Below the pieces are notes generated by a model. That model worked only from the letters and a program-made list of their open reading frames with translations. It did no database searches and was not told the origin of the DNA. Below, piece after piece: positions 1 to 11,592 of a stretch of 64,000 bases of DNA (its first letter is position 1; the number at the start of each line of letters is the position of its first letter). Position numbers and translations under genes: made by a program. The stretch lies in contig OY757025.1 in NCBI GenBank assembly GCA_963580285.1, positions 117,121,900-117,185,899 of the forward strand, written 5' to 3'. This DNA comes from Lucinisca nassula (Eukaryota > Mollusca > Bivalvia > Lucinida > Lucinidae).

Positions 1-71
1 TGTTTTTCCAACTTTGATAACCTTCAGACTAGGAACCAGCAGATAATGCACAAATAAGGTGAATCTATCCA

Positions 72-381
72 CCCCACCCCCTCCCCCACCCCCATTGGGA
101 CTTGAAGGAATAGATGGGCTGCATGATGCTTCCACGCAAAGCTGAAACCGACCCGCACACAAGTACTGGTACACTGCTGAGAGGATCTAAGCCTGCCCAG
201 GCAAAGCAGTGCGAGTCAGACCGTCCATGCTTATAAACCCTATTGGTTTCATTGGGCGGCAGGGCTTGATATGTCATTTCATTTCGATGTTGGGTAAAAG
301 TCCCACAAAATTGGAAGCAGAGTCTCCAAAATGACCTTTAAGGTGTTGACGGGGACGTTAAACCTCAAATCAAACAAACAA
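72..381 (+). repeat. SINE B copy, near full length
   Basis: This is a copy of the commonest interspersed repeat in the window. It begins with a 'CATTGGGACTTGAAG' head, passes through 'CTGCATGATGCTTCCACGC' and 'GGCAGGGCTTGA', and ends with 'GGGACGTTAAACCTCAAATC' plus CAAACAAA. 'AATCTATC' occurs on both sides and may be a TSD. The open frames across it are incidental. Confidence 0.85.
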
Positions 382-384
382 AAT

Positions 385-712
385 CTATCTATCCCCCCAA
401 GGTGCCCCCCGCCCCACTCCATCGGGGCTTTAAGAAATAGATTGGCTGCATGATGCTTCCACGCAGAGCTGAAACCGACAGGCCAGGAGTACTGCCTGGT
501 TAACCATTTAAGAGGATCTATGCCTGCCCAGGGAAAGCAGTGCAAGTCAGGCTGCCCATGCTTATAAACCATACTGGTTTATGGGATCCAAGGCTTGAGA
601 TGTCATTTCATCTCAATGTCGGGTAAAAGTAGCACTAAATTGGAAGCAACATCATCAAAATTACCTATACAGTGTTGATGGGGATGTTAAACATCAAATC
701 AAACAATCAAAA
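385..712 (+). repeat. SINE B copy, near full length
   Basis: This is a second SINE B in the same orientation, directly after the first. It has the same head, middle and 'GTTAAACATCAAATCAAACA' tail, and is more diverged than its neighbour. Confidence 0.85.
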
Positions 713-1550
713 CTCCCAGTGGGATGGAAAACGGGTCTAGAAGAAGATCCTTCAGGAATCGTGATTCTTCTATACACAAGTTACAAGTACGTCACATTAG
801 GTGTAGATTATTACATACAGTCCGGAAGCCTACACAGTAATTCTGTAATTACGGCATCTCTAACCTGCGCAGGCACAAGAAATTCTATATCAGAATATAG
901 ATAAGACCAATTCATTATCACAGAGTTTGTAGTTGGCCTGTTGATTTGCCCAGTAAACTTACCGAATGTGTAAAAAGTCAAAATACGGGTCAAAAATATA
1001 TCTACGATGCAGTCCAGTAACATTGCGTACATTAAGTTTTGGTCTAAGCTCTTTTATGTGACTGTGTCAAAGCCACCACCACAAACATTGCAACACTTTC
1101 CCTACCAACTATCTGCAATGAAAATTGGTCTCTGAATTTTTAACAAACAGGACAAAGAATTCTTTGAAAAGGGATACCCCCTTGAAATGGAACTACCAAT
1201 TTTTTCCCCCAACACAGCACACTAAAAAGTTTTAAGCTACTTGAACATGGGGCTTGACTTGAACAAGTTGTTGATTACCGGTAGTTATTCTGCAATGTTG
1301 TTAGATGCAGTGAGTTTAGATATAAAATATTTGTGCCTTTGGCTAGTTCAAACTCAGTGTTGACTATGGAAATCTTCGGATTTTTCTTATTTTTTTCTTA
1401 TTTTGAGAAAAATTAAAAGTTCTGAGAAACGGGCACAGCTGCAAGTACAAGCTCGTGTTTTCAAGGCTTTACACAACTTAATGCTGACACATGATAAAAG
1501 TGAAACTGACATGAGGGATATAGTTTAATACTGAAAATATGCAAGTGTTG
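713..1550. other. No gene seen; AT-rich with a SINE D fragment
   Basis: No coding exon is supported. Around 810-870 there is a short stretch resembling SINE D ('CTACACAGTAATTCTGTAAT', 'CTAACCTGCGCAGG'). The rest is AT-rich sequence I cannot classify. Confidence 0.5.
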
Positions 1551-1711
1551 GACCGTCCATGCTTATAAACCCTATTGGTTTCATTGGCCAGCAGGGCTTG
1601 AGATGTCATTTCAACTCAATGTCGGATAAAAGTCCTACAAAACTGGAAGCAACTTCTCCAAAATGACCTTTACGGTGTTGATGGGGATGTTAAATCTCAA
1701 ATGAAACAAAT
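1551..1711 (+). repeat. SINE B, 5'-truncated
   Basis: This holds only the 3' half of SINE B, from 'CCGTCCATGCTTATAAACCC' through to the 'GTTAAATCTCAAATGAAACA' tail. The 5' truncation suits a reverse-transcribed origin. A further fragment with only the last 45 bases lies at 1910-1955. Confidence 0.8.
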
Positions 1712-1956
1712 ATTTCTATTATTATTTACATAGTAAAGCTGCTGCAACATACTGAAAATAGAAATCCATTTTATAATCAATGAGCTAAAAACATGGATTT
1801 TTATGACTTTGGTGGCAGATTTTCAACTAGACCATTCGGACCAGCCAGCCACTGACCTCACTAGACCTGACCTGCTCCAGCTTTTCACCAGACAAAATCC
1901 GTCGGTCTTGGGTTGGTGTTGATGGGGACTTTAAACCTCAAATCAAACAAACAAAC

Positions 1957-2276
1957 ACTCCTGGTGTACATTACATATACATGTATATACACTCCAGGTT
2001 TCGCAGGATGGAGCTGCCTACATAGTAAACAGGCTGTTGTTGTTGATGAAATTATGGTATGGATCTTTAACCTGCACAGGGGATGGTTCTCCCTGCACAG
2101 GGGGCCTCCAGTTAACGTCTGGATCCAAAGGACTGTGCACGTGTGGCATTCATACCTGCAAATGATGCCAATGGAGCATGTTCGGACACCGCAATTTCAT
2201 TACTGCTGCTGGGAATCGAAGTGGGGGGCCCTAGCATCAGAGGCAAGTGCACTAACCACTGAGCTACCACACTCCA
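1957..2276 (-). repeat. SINE D copy with tRNA-like head
   Basis: Read on the minus strand, a degenerate tRNA-like head (about 2275 to 2205) is followed by a body with 'GTTAACTGGAGGC', two 'CCCTGTGCAG' motifs and a tail near 'CTGGAGTGTATATAC'. Better copies lie at 33478-33780 and 48680-48965. The 138-residue plus-strand frame over it is not a gene. Confidence 0.75.
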
Positions 2277-2612
2277 CTATATTTTTTTCACTCATATTTT
2301 TGCATTTTACACATTCCACAAGCTTTTAGGGCAAATCAAGGGACCAAGATAGAAATATAGATAAGAAGATAGGTGTTCTTAGGGGAGATCCTGGGGAATT
2401 GGTAGAATTTTTTTTTTTTTTTTTTTTGCTGTCCAAGCAATAAAGCGGCAATCATTTTGGGTCAGCCCTTGGCAAAAGATAAGAATAAAGACAGGCAGTT
2501 GGACCAGATTAACTATTATTTGATCCAAAGTTATTTTTACCCCACAAGAAATATATTGGGCTGCATGGTGTTTCTGTGTAAAGCGATATTCTGATCTGAT
2601 ATCAACAGCATC

Positions 2613-2895
2613 TTTACATTACGAAAACATGCCTTTGCAAATACACATGTACAATGTAAACTTAAACGCAAAAAAACCCTGAAAATTTCAAGATGGTACA
2701 CTGTGATGTTTTTCTTATTTCGACTCAAAATATAGATTGTGGGTACAAGTTATAACTGCCTCACTGAGGTGGTTCTAACAAGTTCCCACAATCTATATTT
2801 TAGAGAGGAAAATCGAAACATAATGTTGACCCACTGTAAACCCCAGTTTTACTATTAGGGTTCAAGGGGCTCAGAATTATACTTGCTTGTTTTTG
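2613..2895. mobile_element. Foldback MITE, family M
   Basis: The ends are imperfect inverted repeats ('ATTACGAAAACATGCCT' against 'TTGCTTGTTTTTGTGGAAT'). The middle is a hairpin with arms built on 'ATAGATTGTGGGTAC' and 'GTTCCCACAATCTAT' around a GCCTC/GAGGT turn. No coding capacity is seen, so it is a non-autonomous DNA element. Confidence 0.7.
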
Positions 2896-2902
2896 TGGAA
2901 TT

Positions 2903-2998
2903 ACTGGTAAACTGCTAAGCCTGCCCAGGCAGAGTGGTGCGAGTCTGCCCGTCCATACATATAAACCCTACTGGTTTCATTGGATGGCAGGGTTTGAC
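2903..2998 (+). repeat. SINE B internal fragment
   Basis: This is a 95-base internal part of SINE B ('CTAAGCCTGCCCAGGCAGAG', 'ATAAACCCTACTGGTTTCAT'). A head fragment lies at 2540-2580. Confidence 0.7.
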
Positions 2999-3450
2999 AC
3001 AATGATTTGTATAGACTTCCTGATAGATGCACGCATTGCTGTTATCTATCAAAGATCTTTTATTGGCCAGAAAAAATGAAATGCTTAAACTGCTAGACAA
3101 ATTCTAAAGTCTAGCTCAGGCAAATACTTTAATGCAGTACTAAATGAGAACTAAATGAGAACTGGCCTGACAAGTCCATTGCCCAACTGTCACGAGGGCA
3201 AGTCCAAATGTTGGCTATGCAAGTGATTTTTAGCTTGCCTGTACGAAGTACATTACCCTTCTGTTGTCCTCTTATGAGGTTTAGAAGTATCGGAGGAAAG
3301 AAAGAGAGCTATTGTTGTCACCTAGGATGTGCCTGGTTGTGTGTGCGTTCCCGTCACACTGCGGTAAAGTTTTTCAAATGCTTATATCTCAACAGTCACT
3401 CATCACAGAGCACTCATATTTGGAACTTAAGTACCTGGTAGGTAAGGCTG

Positions 3451-3847
3451 GCACTATCAGTTGGATAATCGATTATTATTGATCGATATATTCCACACAA
3501 ATGAATATCATTACTGATTTGCTTGCAATCGATTATTTGATATGTACAATTTACTTCCAAAAGTTATGCCTAAAATAGCTGTATGAGTGACAAACAGTGC
3601 AAATCCAGATGAGACACCGTGTTCTGTGGCGTCTCTGACCCCCCTCTCATCTGGGTCTACACTGTTTTCTCAGGTCTGTCTGTCCAAATACATATGGCAA
3701 AGTACAGCATATGGTAGGAGTCGCGCTCAGACAGAAAGCCAGACAGGTAAAATTATGGCTAAATCTTCAGTAATTACTAATTGATTATCGATCGCAATGA
3801 CAGGAATGATAATTGATTATCTTTTCAGCTCTGATTAGCCAGCCCTA
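3451..3847. mobile_element. hAT-like MITE, family Q
   Basis: An approximately 395-bp non-coding element with short terminal inverted repeats ('TAAGGCTGGCACTATC' and 'GATTAGCCAGCCCTA'), flanked by 'ACCTGGTAGG' and 'ACCGGGAGGG', which may be a decayed 8-10 bp TSD. It contains several ATCGATTATT stretches and a degenerate V hairpin. A second copy sits at 32789-33168 inside a SINE B. The hAT assignment rests on TSD length and terminus style only. Confidence 0.6.
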
Positions 3848-4479
3848 CCGGGAGGGTCTTCTGATACAGACCCCTGGGTTTACGCCCTGGGGCTAGGGGT
3901 CAACTTATGTAAAGTTTTTGAAACAGTCACTCATCACATAGCATTCAATTACAACTTGGATACCTGGGAGTGTCTTCTGAGATTCCAGGACAATTCACTC
4001 CTGTGACCTCCAATGCTGCTTTGTTTAAACAAGAGGTACTTTGAAATGAAACACCAAAGTTTGAACAAGATGTTTGCATCCCAATTCACCTATTGCTGTG
4101 ATTCTAGGCATTAGTGTGTAGAGTTTTCTTCTTTCATGTTCTATCTGGAGCTAGTAGCCTGATTTCATTTCATTTCATTTCAAAGCCTTCTACTGGCCGA
4201 GATAACTCACAAGTATAATCTTTCACAAGTAGTGTCTGCGTAATAACTCATAGTATAGAGGAATAATTTTTTCCCCTCCCTCTTTCACCCAACATGTTGA
4301 AAATCAGACATAAACAGCAATCAACAGGGTTAAGATTTAGATAAGACCATCAATCATGCACTCTAAATACATATTTATTGTTGCACTCCATCCTACAAAG
4401 AGACAATTATTATTATTATCATTATTATTATTATTTTCAAATGTTCAGGGGATACTCATGTAATCATATCACATTTCTA
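3848..4479. other. No gene seen
   Basis: No coding exon or full repeat is recognised. The stretch holds a short ATTTC run near 4165 and an ATT-rich microsatellite at about 4405-4435. Confidence 0.4.
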
Positions 4480-5164
4480 GCTTCTTTTGACTCTGCTGCA
4501 TCTGCACCTCTCCTGGGCTTCATCGGTAACCATCCCGGCACCGCTGCAATCTGAGGAGAAAAATTGTAAAGAAAAACACCAAGTGCCCCGACCGGGGACC
4601 GAGCCCACGACCCTGAGGCCAAAAAGCAAGCGAGTCAAACACCAGGCCAAAAGGTTCGGACCAGTCAGACCGGTCGGTTTTGCACTCCAAATAAGGCGAT
4701 TTATTATGCCGTGCTACTTCATTCCTCTATCCTACAAAGAAACCAATATTTAAAATGTTTAGGAGAGACTCATTTAAACATGTCATATTTTTAGCTCCTC
4801 TTGACTCCGCTTAATCTGGTCCATCCATGGGCTGCAGCAATAATCATCCCGGCACCAGGCACCACTGTAGTAGGGAAAAAAAAAATTCCAGTCTAGTGCC
4901 CCGACCGATGATTAAAGCAGCGTGATATTTCAGTGGCTAATCCACTTGCCCCCGACACCACAGGTCCCGGGCTCGATACCGGCAGCGGCCACAAAAAGCC
5001 GACGCCCAAACACACTCCAACCGCACCACCTGCAGAATGAATCACATTTCCAGATTTCTTTGACTCCGCTGCATCCGCACCCACCCCAGGACCCACGGGC
5101 AACCACCCCACCAGATACCACTGCATCTGAGGAGAACAATCTGTAAAGAAAAACAAACCGAGTG
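4480..5164. repeat. Cluster of tRNA-SINE-like fragments (SINE E)
   Basis: Three related segments share 'TTTGACTCCGCTGCATC', 'CATCCCGGCACC', 'CTGAGGAGAA' and 'AGTGCCCCGA'. Two have a tRNA-like part: about 4590-4650 in antisense, and about 4930-4985 in sense with a B-box-like 'GGGCTCGATACC'. They look like degenerate copies of one tRNA-derived SINE. The overlapping open frames on both strands are not genes. Confidence 0.55.
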
Positions 5165-5797
5165 CCCCGAAAATAATGATTGCAATACATATCAAAGTCT
5201 TCAAAGAATATGTAGCAATTAAAGGTCAACCACACTCAGTCCCATAATGTATGATAAATTTATGTATATCCTCAGACCAGGTACAGCCGTGTCGGCCACT
5301 TCCCGCCGTTCAGATATAACCATGAATATAGATAATGATTACAATACATCAAAGAATAAGTAGTACTTAATTAAATGTGAACCACACTCATTCCCATGAT
5401 GTTTAATGAATTTTGAAGGCCAGGTACAGCCGTGTCGGCCACTTCCTGTCCTCCAGATATAACCATGAAAACATGAACCACACTCATTCCCATAATGTTT
5501 AATGAATTTTGAAGGCCAGGTACAGCCGTGTTGGCCACTTCCTGTCCTCCATATATAACCATGAAAACATGGACCACACTCATTCCCATAATGTTTGATG
5601 AATTTTGAAGGCCAGGTACAGCCGTGTCGGCCACTTACTGTCCTCCAGATATAACCATGAAAACATGAACCACAATCATTCCCATAATGTATGATGAATT
5701 TTGAAGGCCAGGTACAGCCGTGTCGGCCACTTCCTGTCCTCCAGATATAACCATGATGACATGAACTGCACTCATTCCCATATTGTTTGATGATTTT

Positions 5798-5828
<31 letters not shown>

Positions 5829-6047
5829 GAAGGCCAGGTACAGCCACGGCGGCCACTTCCTGTCCTCCAGATATAACCATGAAAACAAATGATGATTTCA
5901 ATATATCAAGATGGATGTAGTAATTGAATGTGAACCACACCCATTCCCATAATGTATGATGAATGTATGTATATCGTCAGGGCGGGTACAGCCGTATCAG
6001 CCGTTTCCTGCCCTTCAGAAGAAATAATGATTGCATCACTCTTACGC
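5165..6047. repeat. 96-bp minisatellite array
   Basis: 'CCAGGTACAGCCGTG' recurs at 5420, 5516, 5612 and 5708, an exact 96-base period, then at 5834 after a poly-T/poly-G insertion of about 30 bases. Longer, looser units flank the array near 5277 and 5980. Because 96 is a multiple of three, the minus strand stays open as a repeated 32-residue peptide. The array abuts the 3' end of LINE 1. Confidence 0.85.
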
Positions 6048-6098
6048 CAAACAACCCCATTACCTTGAAATGTCCTAGCATCCCCCCCCCCGTTAAAT

Positions 6099-6710
6099 TT
6101 AAAATCTGTTTGTTGATGATATGAAAACATCTAATTGTTGGTAGATGTATTCACGGTGAATTTTTGGTTCTTCATCATCTTTGTTTTTGTTTTCGTCAAA
6201 GAAAGTATTCAAGTCCAGGGCACTAGTACCCAAGTTTAATAAGAGCTCTTGCCTCATAATTTCTCTCTGAGCATCGTAGAGTTCACAATCAAGGAGAAAA
6301 TGGTCTACTGTTTCTCTCTCACCGCAAGCACAAGAGGGATCATCAACCACACCAACAGAGTGGAGGTAGTCTTTGAGTCTGCAGTAACCACTCTGCAATT
6401 GCAATATCACCCTCTGATTTCTTGTGCCCTTGAAACTGATTTTCTTCAGTTTGACTACTTGATGGTATTGATGCAAGTTTCTGCCTTTTTCCGATATTTC
6501 CCATCTTCGTTGCCATTTCCCCTTGACTGCTTCTCTTGCTGCATGTTGTATTTGTGCCTGTGTTGCATCTTCTATATCTTCTGGCATTTCCTCTGCTTCT
6601 TTTGCAGCCTCCTTGGCAAGCCTATCCGCTATCTCATTCCCTCTTATATCTGCATGCCCTGGACTCCACTGAATCTTTACTTCTGTCCCATTCCTTTGTA
6701 AATCTGACAT
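6099..6710 (-). pseudogene. LINE 1 RNase H C-terminal part and Cys/His motif
   Basis: The 203-residue frame starts inside RNase H, with QWSPGHADIRGNEIADRLA carrying the family's conserved His and last acidic residue. It continues into a C-terminal region with CACGERETVDHFLLDC, a CCHC-like zinc motif found after RT/RNase H in such LINEs. It is separated from the RT frame by a frameshifted stretch of about 100 bases, so it is a pseudogene fragment. Confidence 0.85.
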
Positions 6711-6814
6711 AACTTGGATGATGTCAGAGCTTGTTTTCTTGTACTTTTTGTCATCCCAGCCTAACTGTAGAATACTAACTGCACACTGTCACTGAAAATC
6801 AAAACTGTATCAAT

Positions 6815-8155
6815 CTATCTTTCCATCTTTTCTTGTAGGATAAAATCTAGTGTCATCTTGATAGCGGCTAGTTCACCAAGGAGAATGGAAGCCAGCTTAG
6901 ACACAGGTTGTTTGAGCTTTATCGTTTCATCATTTGGTAGAAATATGCGAGAGCCAGCACCACAGGGACCAGGATTTCCTCTGCAAGAGCCATCAGTGAA
7001 AGCCACTACTGTATCTACTCCTATGCCCTCCAGTAGCCTCTCAATGACCACTCTTGACTCTATCCCCTGTGCGGCAGTTCTTGACTTTGAGGATTCAAGA
7101 TTACTCCAGTATTCTGGCTTTCTTTTTGATGGTGCCATGTACTCCAAATATGTTGCTTCTGGCTCAATAGCATTGAGACTAAGGTCAGTTAACGATTTCA
7201 TATCATCAACCTGTCGTATCATCAATCCAAATGGAGTTGTTACTTTCTCCCTTGGATCAGACTCCAGTGTTGACTGACATTTTGCGAGAGTTTGCCTTAT
7301 CTTCTCATCAGCTGACTTAGCCATGATTTTTGTACATGTTCTAACTGAAAGTTCTTCTCTGCGAAGGTCAAGAGGTAAAACACCAGCTTGTACCTCCAAT
7401 GCTTCCAAACTCGCTGTGCTAGGACATCCCAAACACAGTGCTAGACCTTTGCGTTGGATTTTTTCAAGCTGACTGTAATTTGCAAGCTGCCAGACTGGAG
7501 CTGCATACTCCATTTGTGGGACAACAATGCTGTTGTATAACTTAACCATATTAGGAGTACTTATTTTTTCAGTTTTACCAACAATCATCAGAGAACCCAG
7601 CGCTTTTGCTGCTCTTTTTTCAAGCATATCCAAATGATCATGAAATGTTAACTTCTTATCCAGTATGACACCAAGGACCTTAACCTTATCTGTGTGTTTA
7701 AGCAGTTTTCCTTTCATTTTAACTTCTGGGACAGAATGACTGGCATCCCTAGTGAAAAGACAATATTCTGTTTTTGCAGCACTAAGTTTCATTCTCCACT
7801 TATAGGTCCAGTCGGAGATATTGCTGAGATCCTGATTCATTGCTGTTGCTAATTCATTTGGGTCATTTCCTGAATTCCAAATGGTGCCATCATCAGCAAA
7901 TTTAATCTTTTCACTAGTTACACAGCCAAAATTGTCACACAGAAAGAGACTGAATAAAAGTGGAGATAGTACACTTCCTTGTGGAAGTCCTACATCTGTT
8001 ATAAACTGGCTTCCCAGTTGATTCTTTACCAAGCAAGCAGCTGTCCTATCTGACAGAAAGTTCGCAATCCACCTCCAAAATGCTCCATTCACTCCTTTAT
8101 CATGCAGTTTGACAAGAAGTCCATCACGCCAAACTGAATCAAATGCCTTCTCCAA
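6815..8155 (-). pseudogene. LINE 1 reverse transcriptase and RNase H N-terminal part
   Basis: The 446-residue frame begins at EKAFDSVWRDGL (RT block A), then has GLPQGSVLSPLLFSLF (block B) and KFADDGTIW (catalytic block C with two Asp), a thumb region, and the start of RNase H with FTDGSCRGNPGPCGAG and GELAAIKMTLDF. The apparent Met start is arbitrary: the frame upstream reads TFIDL directly into block A. Confidence 0.9.
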
Positions 8156-8640
8156 ATCAATGAATGTTGCTAATGTGCAATTTCCTTCACCAAAGCCAGA
8201 TAATATCTATTGACTCAACCTGAGAAGCGACTGCGTAGTGCTTCTGTTGATGCGAAACCCATCTTGCTCTTTATCAAGAAGCTGATTGTGTTCGACATAA
8301 GCATATAGCCTAGAATAGATGATTCTTTCCATGCATTTGCCCAGTACGCTTGTCAGACTGATAGGTCTATATGAACCAGCTTGGTAGTATGTGTCTTTTC
8401 AAGGTTTTTTGAAAAACTTCACATTAGCACTTTTCCAAATTTTTGGTAGGCATTGGCAATTCCAAGATGCTGTAAACAACACCATTATTGCTTCTTGGAG
8501 CACTTCATTTGATTTTATAATCATATTTGTGAAAATTTCGTCTGGTCCTGGTAGCTGCATGCTTATTTTCGACAAGAGCTAAAGTCCGGCCCTGATTTTC
8601 TTCGACTGCAGTGAAAAAATCCTCACTGAGCATTGTTGGC
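8156..8640 (-). pseudogene. LINE 1 RT fingers, frameshifted
   Basis: In shifting minus-strand frames this reads QLPGPDEIFTNMI, a segment like SYRPISLTSVLGK, and QDGFRINRSTTQSLLRLSQ, the usual N-terminal RT blocks. At least two frame changes and one stop separate the pieces. Confidence 0.8.
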
Positions 8641-9231
8641 TGTATTTTAACAACAGGTACATTGAACTGAAACACCAATTTTAAGCAAGATGTTTCAAGA
8701 AAAATGTACCTACTGTATTATTTTATTCACACATTTCACAGCAGGAAAACTTTTGTTTACTTCTTCTCGCCAACACTAACGGCTATTAGTTTTGACACGG
8801 TCTGTGACACTGTATGTGTAGTACTACCTCATGCAGTAGAATATACCAGCGAAAGGGAAAAGAAGACACGTTTTTATCATTGAATTAGATGTAGCTGTTA
8901 AACGGGAAAAAGCTGTATTGTGAGTTGATATAGCACAGCCAAGTTTGTTTATTTCGAAAAGATGAACGTGTGTCCATGGTAACAAGGAAGTTCAAATTTT
9001 AGCCAATCAGGTGCCTAATGTAACCCGAACCAATATTTTTAAACCGGAAGGACCATCAAATTTTCAGCCCAACAGCTGTTGGCTATTGAGGTTTTGAATG
9101 GGTGGGGTATGTTCCAATAAACAAATACACGTGTTACCGTTAAGCAACCAACTCTCGTTGTTTGCCGCCGAAGGCGGCAAACAACTCGTTGGTTGGTTGC
9201 TATTAAAGACACTAACCATGTATTTACTATA
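8641..9231. other. No gene seen
   Basis: This is AT-rich, non-coding sequence. A short inverted repeat lies around 9137-9200 ('ACCAACTCTCGTTG', 'GCCGCCGAAGGCGGC', 'CAACTCGTTGGTTGG'). Confidence 0.4.
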
Positions 9232-9496
9232 TTTTAGATAATCCACTGGTGGATTAAATATGCAAATTAGCTAGATACATCCCATTACGTCACATGTACG
9301 ATGTCCTTTTCGACGTCGCGTACTAATGGCGGAAAATTGTAAACACTCGTGAATAAAATGCGTTTTAAATGTCATACGATAAATAGAATCTTGCATTCAT
9401 GCTCAAATATTATTGAGCCTCGCATTTTATCCCTTTTCCTCAACTCGTTAAATAAATTCAATAATACATGAGCACTCATGTAAGATCCTCTATGAA
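9232..9496. mobile_element. Palindromic MITE, family P (internally deleted)
   Basis: It starts at 'GATAATCCACTGGTGGATTA' and ends at 'AGCACTCATGTAAGATCCTC'. Compared with the copy at 51675 it lacks one arm of the central palindrome. Confidence 0.8.
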
Positions 9497-9599
9497 TTAT
9501 CATTGTGACCATTATAATAACTCACATCCGTGTGGTTAAATTCTTTCGAATCCAGATAACGGTTACTTTTGCATTGAAATTAGGTCATATTCATTTCTT

Positions 9600-10300
9600 C
9601 TTTACTTATAGGTTGTGGGTGCTTGTTAAGTTATAACGAGTACCCAGTTGTGGGTACTTGTTAGAACCGCCTCATATCGCTCACAACACATGTTTGGGTC
9701 ACAAGTTTTCTGTATGTAAAGTTGGATTGAGAGGGGTGCTCATTACATGAACTTGTTAACATTATGATGATTAACAAGCCGATTTAAGCGCGTTTCGGAC
9801 GAAAAAGCCCAAACATGGACACTCAGACTGGAAACTCAGATCAGACGTCAAACTCAGACCAGTGTCTTGATTGTCAACCCATTAAGATAACATATCCGCG
9901 TGACATGTTTTTTTTTTTTTCATATCCCCAAAATGGCAATTCATATCTCGAAAGTGGTTATCTTCTATGTTTTGGTGTAGATATTAGAAACTGTAATACC
10001 TTGTAAACCCCAGTTTTCTCAATATAAAGTGGGGTGTTCATAATACAAACTTTTTAACATGTTGCGTTTCTATACAAATTAATATATATACACTACCAAT
10101 GTGTGGCAATTTGTTTTTACTTATACTCCAATCATAGGTCGTGATGCTCTTTGGAACCGCCTCATCAACGAGTTCTCACAACCTAGGTCTTGAAGCAGAA
10201 AATAGAAAATATAAATCCCTGTAAACGCCGGTTTTCTCTATGTAAAGTAGGGTTTAAAGGAGTTTTCATTACATGGACTTGTGAATGTGTGGCATTTCTA
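9600..10300. repeat. Degenerate family M MITE pieces
   Basis: Several fragments carry the M signature: 'TTGTGGGTACTTGTTAGAAC', 'GCCTCAT...GTTCTCACAACC', and 'AAACCCCAGTTTTCTC' with 'AAAGTGGGGTGTTCAT'. They look like at least two or three old copies. No coding sequence is seen. Confidence 0.55.
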
Positions 10301-10689
10301 AACAATGTCATTTAAAATAATTCAACTGACACCCATAAACTATAAAGTTTTATTTCTTCTTCTTTTTTTCTTATATATATAGTAGAATATTCTGGATTTT
10401 TGAGAACCAATAATATTTTGTGTTAAGCACAAAAAAGGCTTCACAAAAAGAATAAATTTCTCGCTCGTTAAGACTTAAGTAAAGACAAACTCAGGCCACG
10501 CCAAAACATCCAGTCTGAAATTAACTAACATGAGCGATTCTCGTTCAGTATCCACCGGGGTCATAAATGCGAAAGTGATTTCACACACAGCTGGATTATA
10601 GCACAGTTGAGATATATATCATAGGCCTCAGTCAAAGGGAGACAATCCAATAATGACTTGTAGTGTGACTATCACGGAACAGGTGAACA

Positions 10690-11395
10690 GATTTAATGTC
10701 AGATAAAGTTGGCCATGCGGGCCCCTCCTCCTGGCTCCGATCCCAGGGGTGAGATCAAAATTCCGAAAGTGTCATTCACTCCCCAGACCAAAGATCTATC
10801 AGTTTTCAAGGTTTCAAGTTTCTTTCTCTTACGGGCTAGAAGGAGTTATCCGGTAATCGTTATGGAGGGGGTATGGTGTTTTTTTTTTTTTTTTTTTTTT
10901 CGCCCATTTTCATTTTGTTTTTCACATTGGCCCGAGGGGTCAAATTTTGATTGCAATGCATTCTACTCATTATGCCATTCGATTTGATATGTTACACAAC
11001 CAAGTTCTTAACACTTTGATTTTAGTGCCCCGCCTCCGGGAATGATCAGAACTCGGAAGATATTATGCACTCCCCAGACCAAAGATCTATCAGTTCACAA
11101 GGTTTCAAGTTTTAAGAGGACTGGAGGTACATATTAAGAACTTTGATATAGCTCCCCATTGGGTAGGGGCCTGCCCCCCGTCCAAGGGGTCAAAAATCTA
11201 TTATGTATCAGCATAGTCATGTTGCATATCAAATCGAAGGTAATGAAGAGTAGAATACATTGATGCAAACATTCTGTTGCTAGGAGGCATGTCTTGGTGT
11301 CACCAGAGGTCAAAAAGAAGTATTTGGGGTCCTTTTATTGTGACATGATTTTCACAGCAATGACGGGGATATGCGATGACGCGCCATCGACTTGC
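10690..11395. repeat. Unclassified repeat with about 305-bp direct duplication
   Basis: 'CTCCCCAGACCAAAGATCTA' followed by 'AAGGTTTCAAGTTT' occurs near 10780 and again near 11085. The segment also has a poly-T run at about 10878-10900. No coding exon is supported; the small frame over the poly-T is spurious. Confidence 0.45.
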
Positions 11396-11399
11396 TCTA

Positions 11400-11457
11400 G
11401 TTATTAATACTATTATTATTATTATTATCATTATTATTATTATTATTATTATTATCC
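11400..11457. repeat. (ATT)n microsatellite
   Basis: A nearly pure ATT run with one ATC interruption. Confidence 0.9.
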
Positions 11458-11527
11458 TAAATCATTAACAAAATTGTTTCACGATCCAGCAAGGATTCTA
11501 AAAGGTTTAGACGAAATGGCAAACATT

Positions 11528-11592
11528 GTAGACCCTGATCAGACTGCTCTTTCAGAGCAGTCTGATCTGGACCTGCACTGTTGCTCAGGCCT
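11528..11592. repeat. Hairpin, family V
   Basis: A near-perfect inverted repeat, 'CAGACTGCTCTTTC' against 'GAGCAGTCTGATC', framed by GTAGACCCTG and GACCTGCACTGTT. Similar hairpins lie at 15478, 36900, 38238 and 58078. Confidence 0.8.

Larger units (their letters stand above)
6099..8640 (-). mobile_element. LINE 1: decayed non-LTR retrotransposon with RT and RNase H
   Basis: Read on the minus strand, the order is RT fingers (about 8640-8200), RT palm with LPQGSVLSPLLF and FADD boxes, RT thumb, RNase H, then a C-terminal Cys/His motif. RT followed by RNase H points to an I/Jockey-type LINE. No endonuclease or gag-like ORF is seen upstream, so the copy is 5'-truncated. Frameshifts and at least one stop break it, and it cannot act autonomously. 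Confidence 0.9.

Noticed and set aside
1913..2329. 138-codon plus-strand gene
   Set aside because: It is an antisense read through SINE D with a SINE B tail at its start.
5371..5940. Coding gene of 32-residue repeats on the minus strand
   Set aside because: Explained by the 96-bp minisatellite; no start context, splice sites or recognisable protein.
6249..6701. 150-codon plus-strand frame
   Set aside because: It is the antisense shadow of the LINE 1 RNase H region. The plus frame at 6858-7277 was rejected for the same reason.
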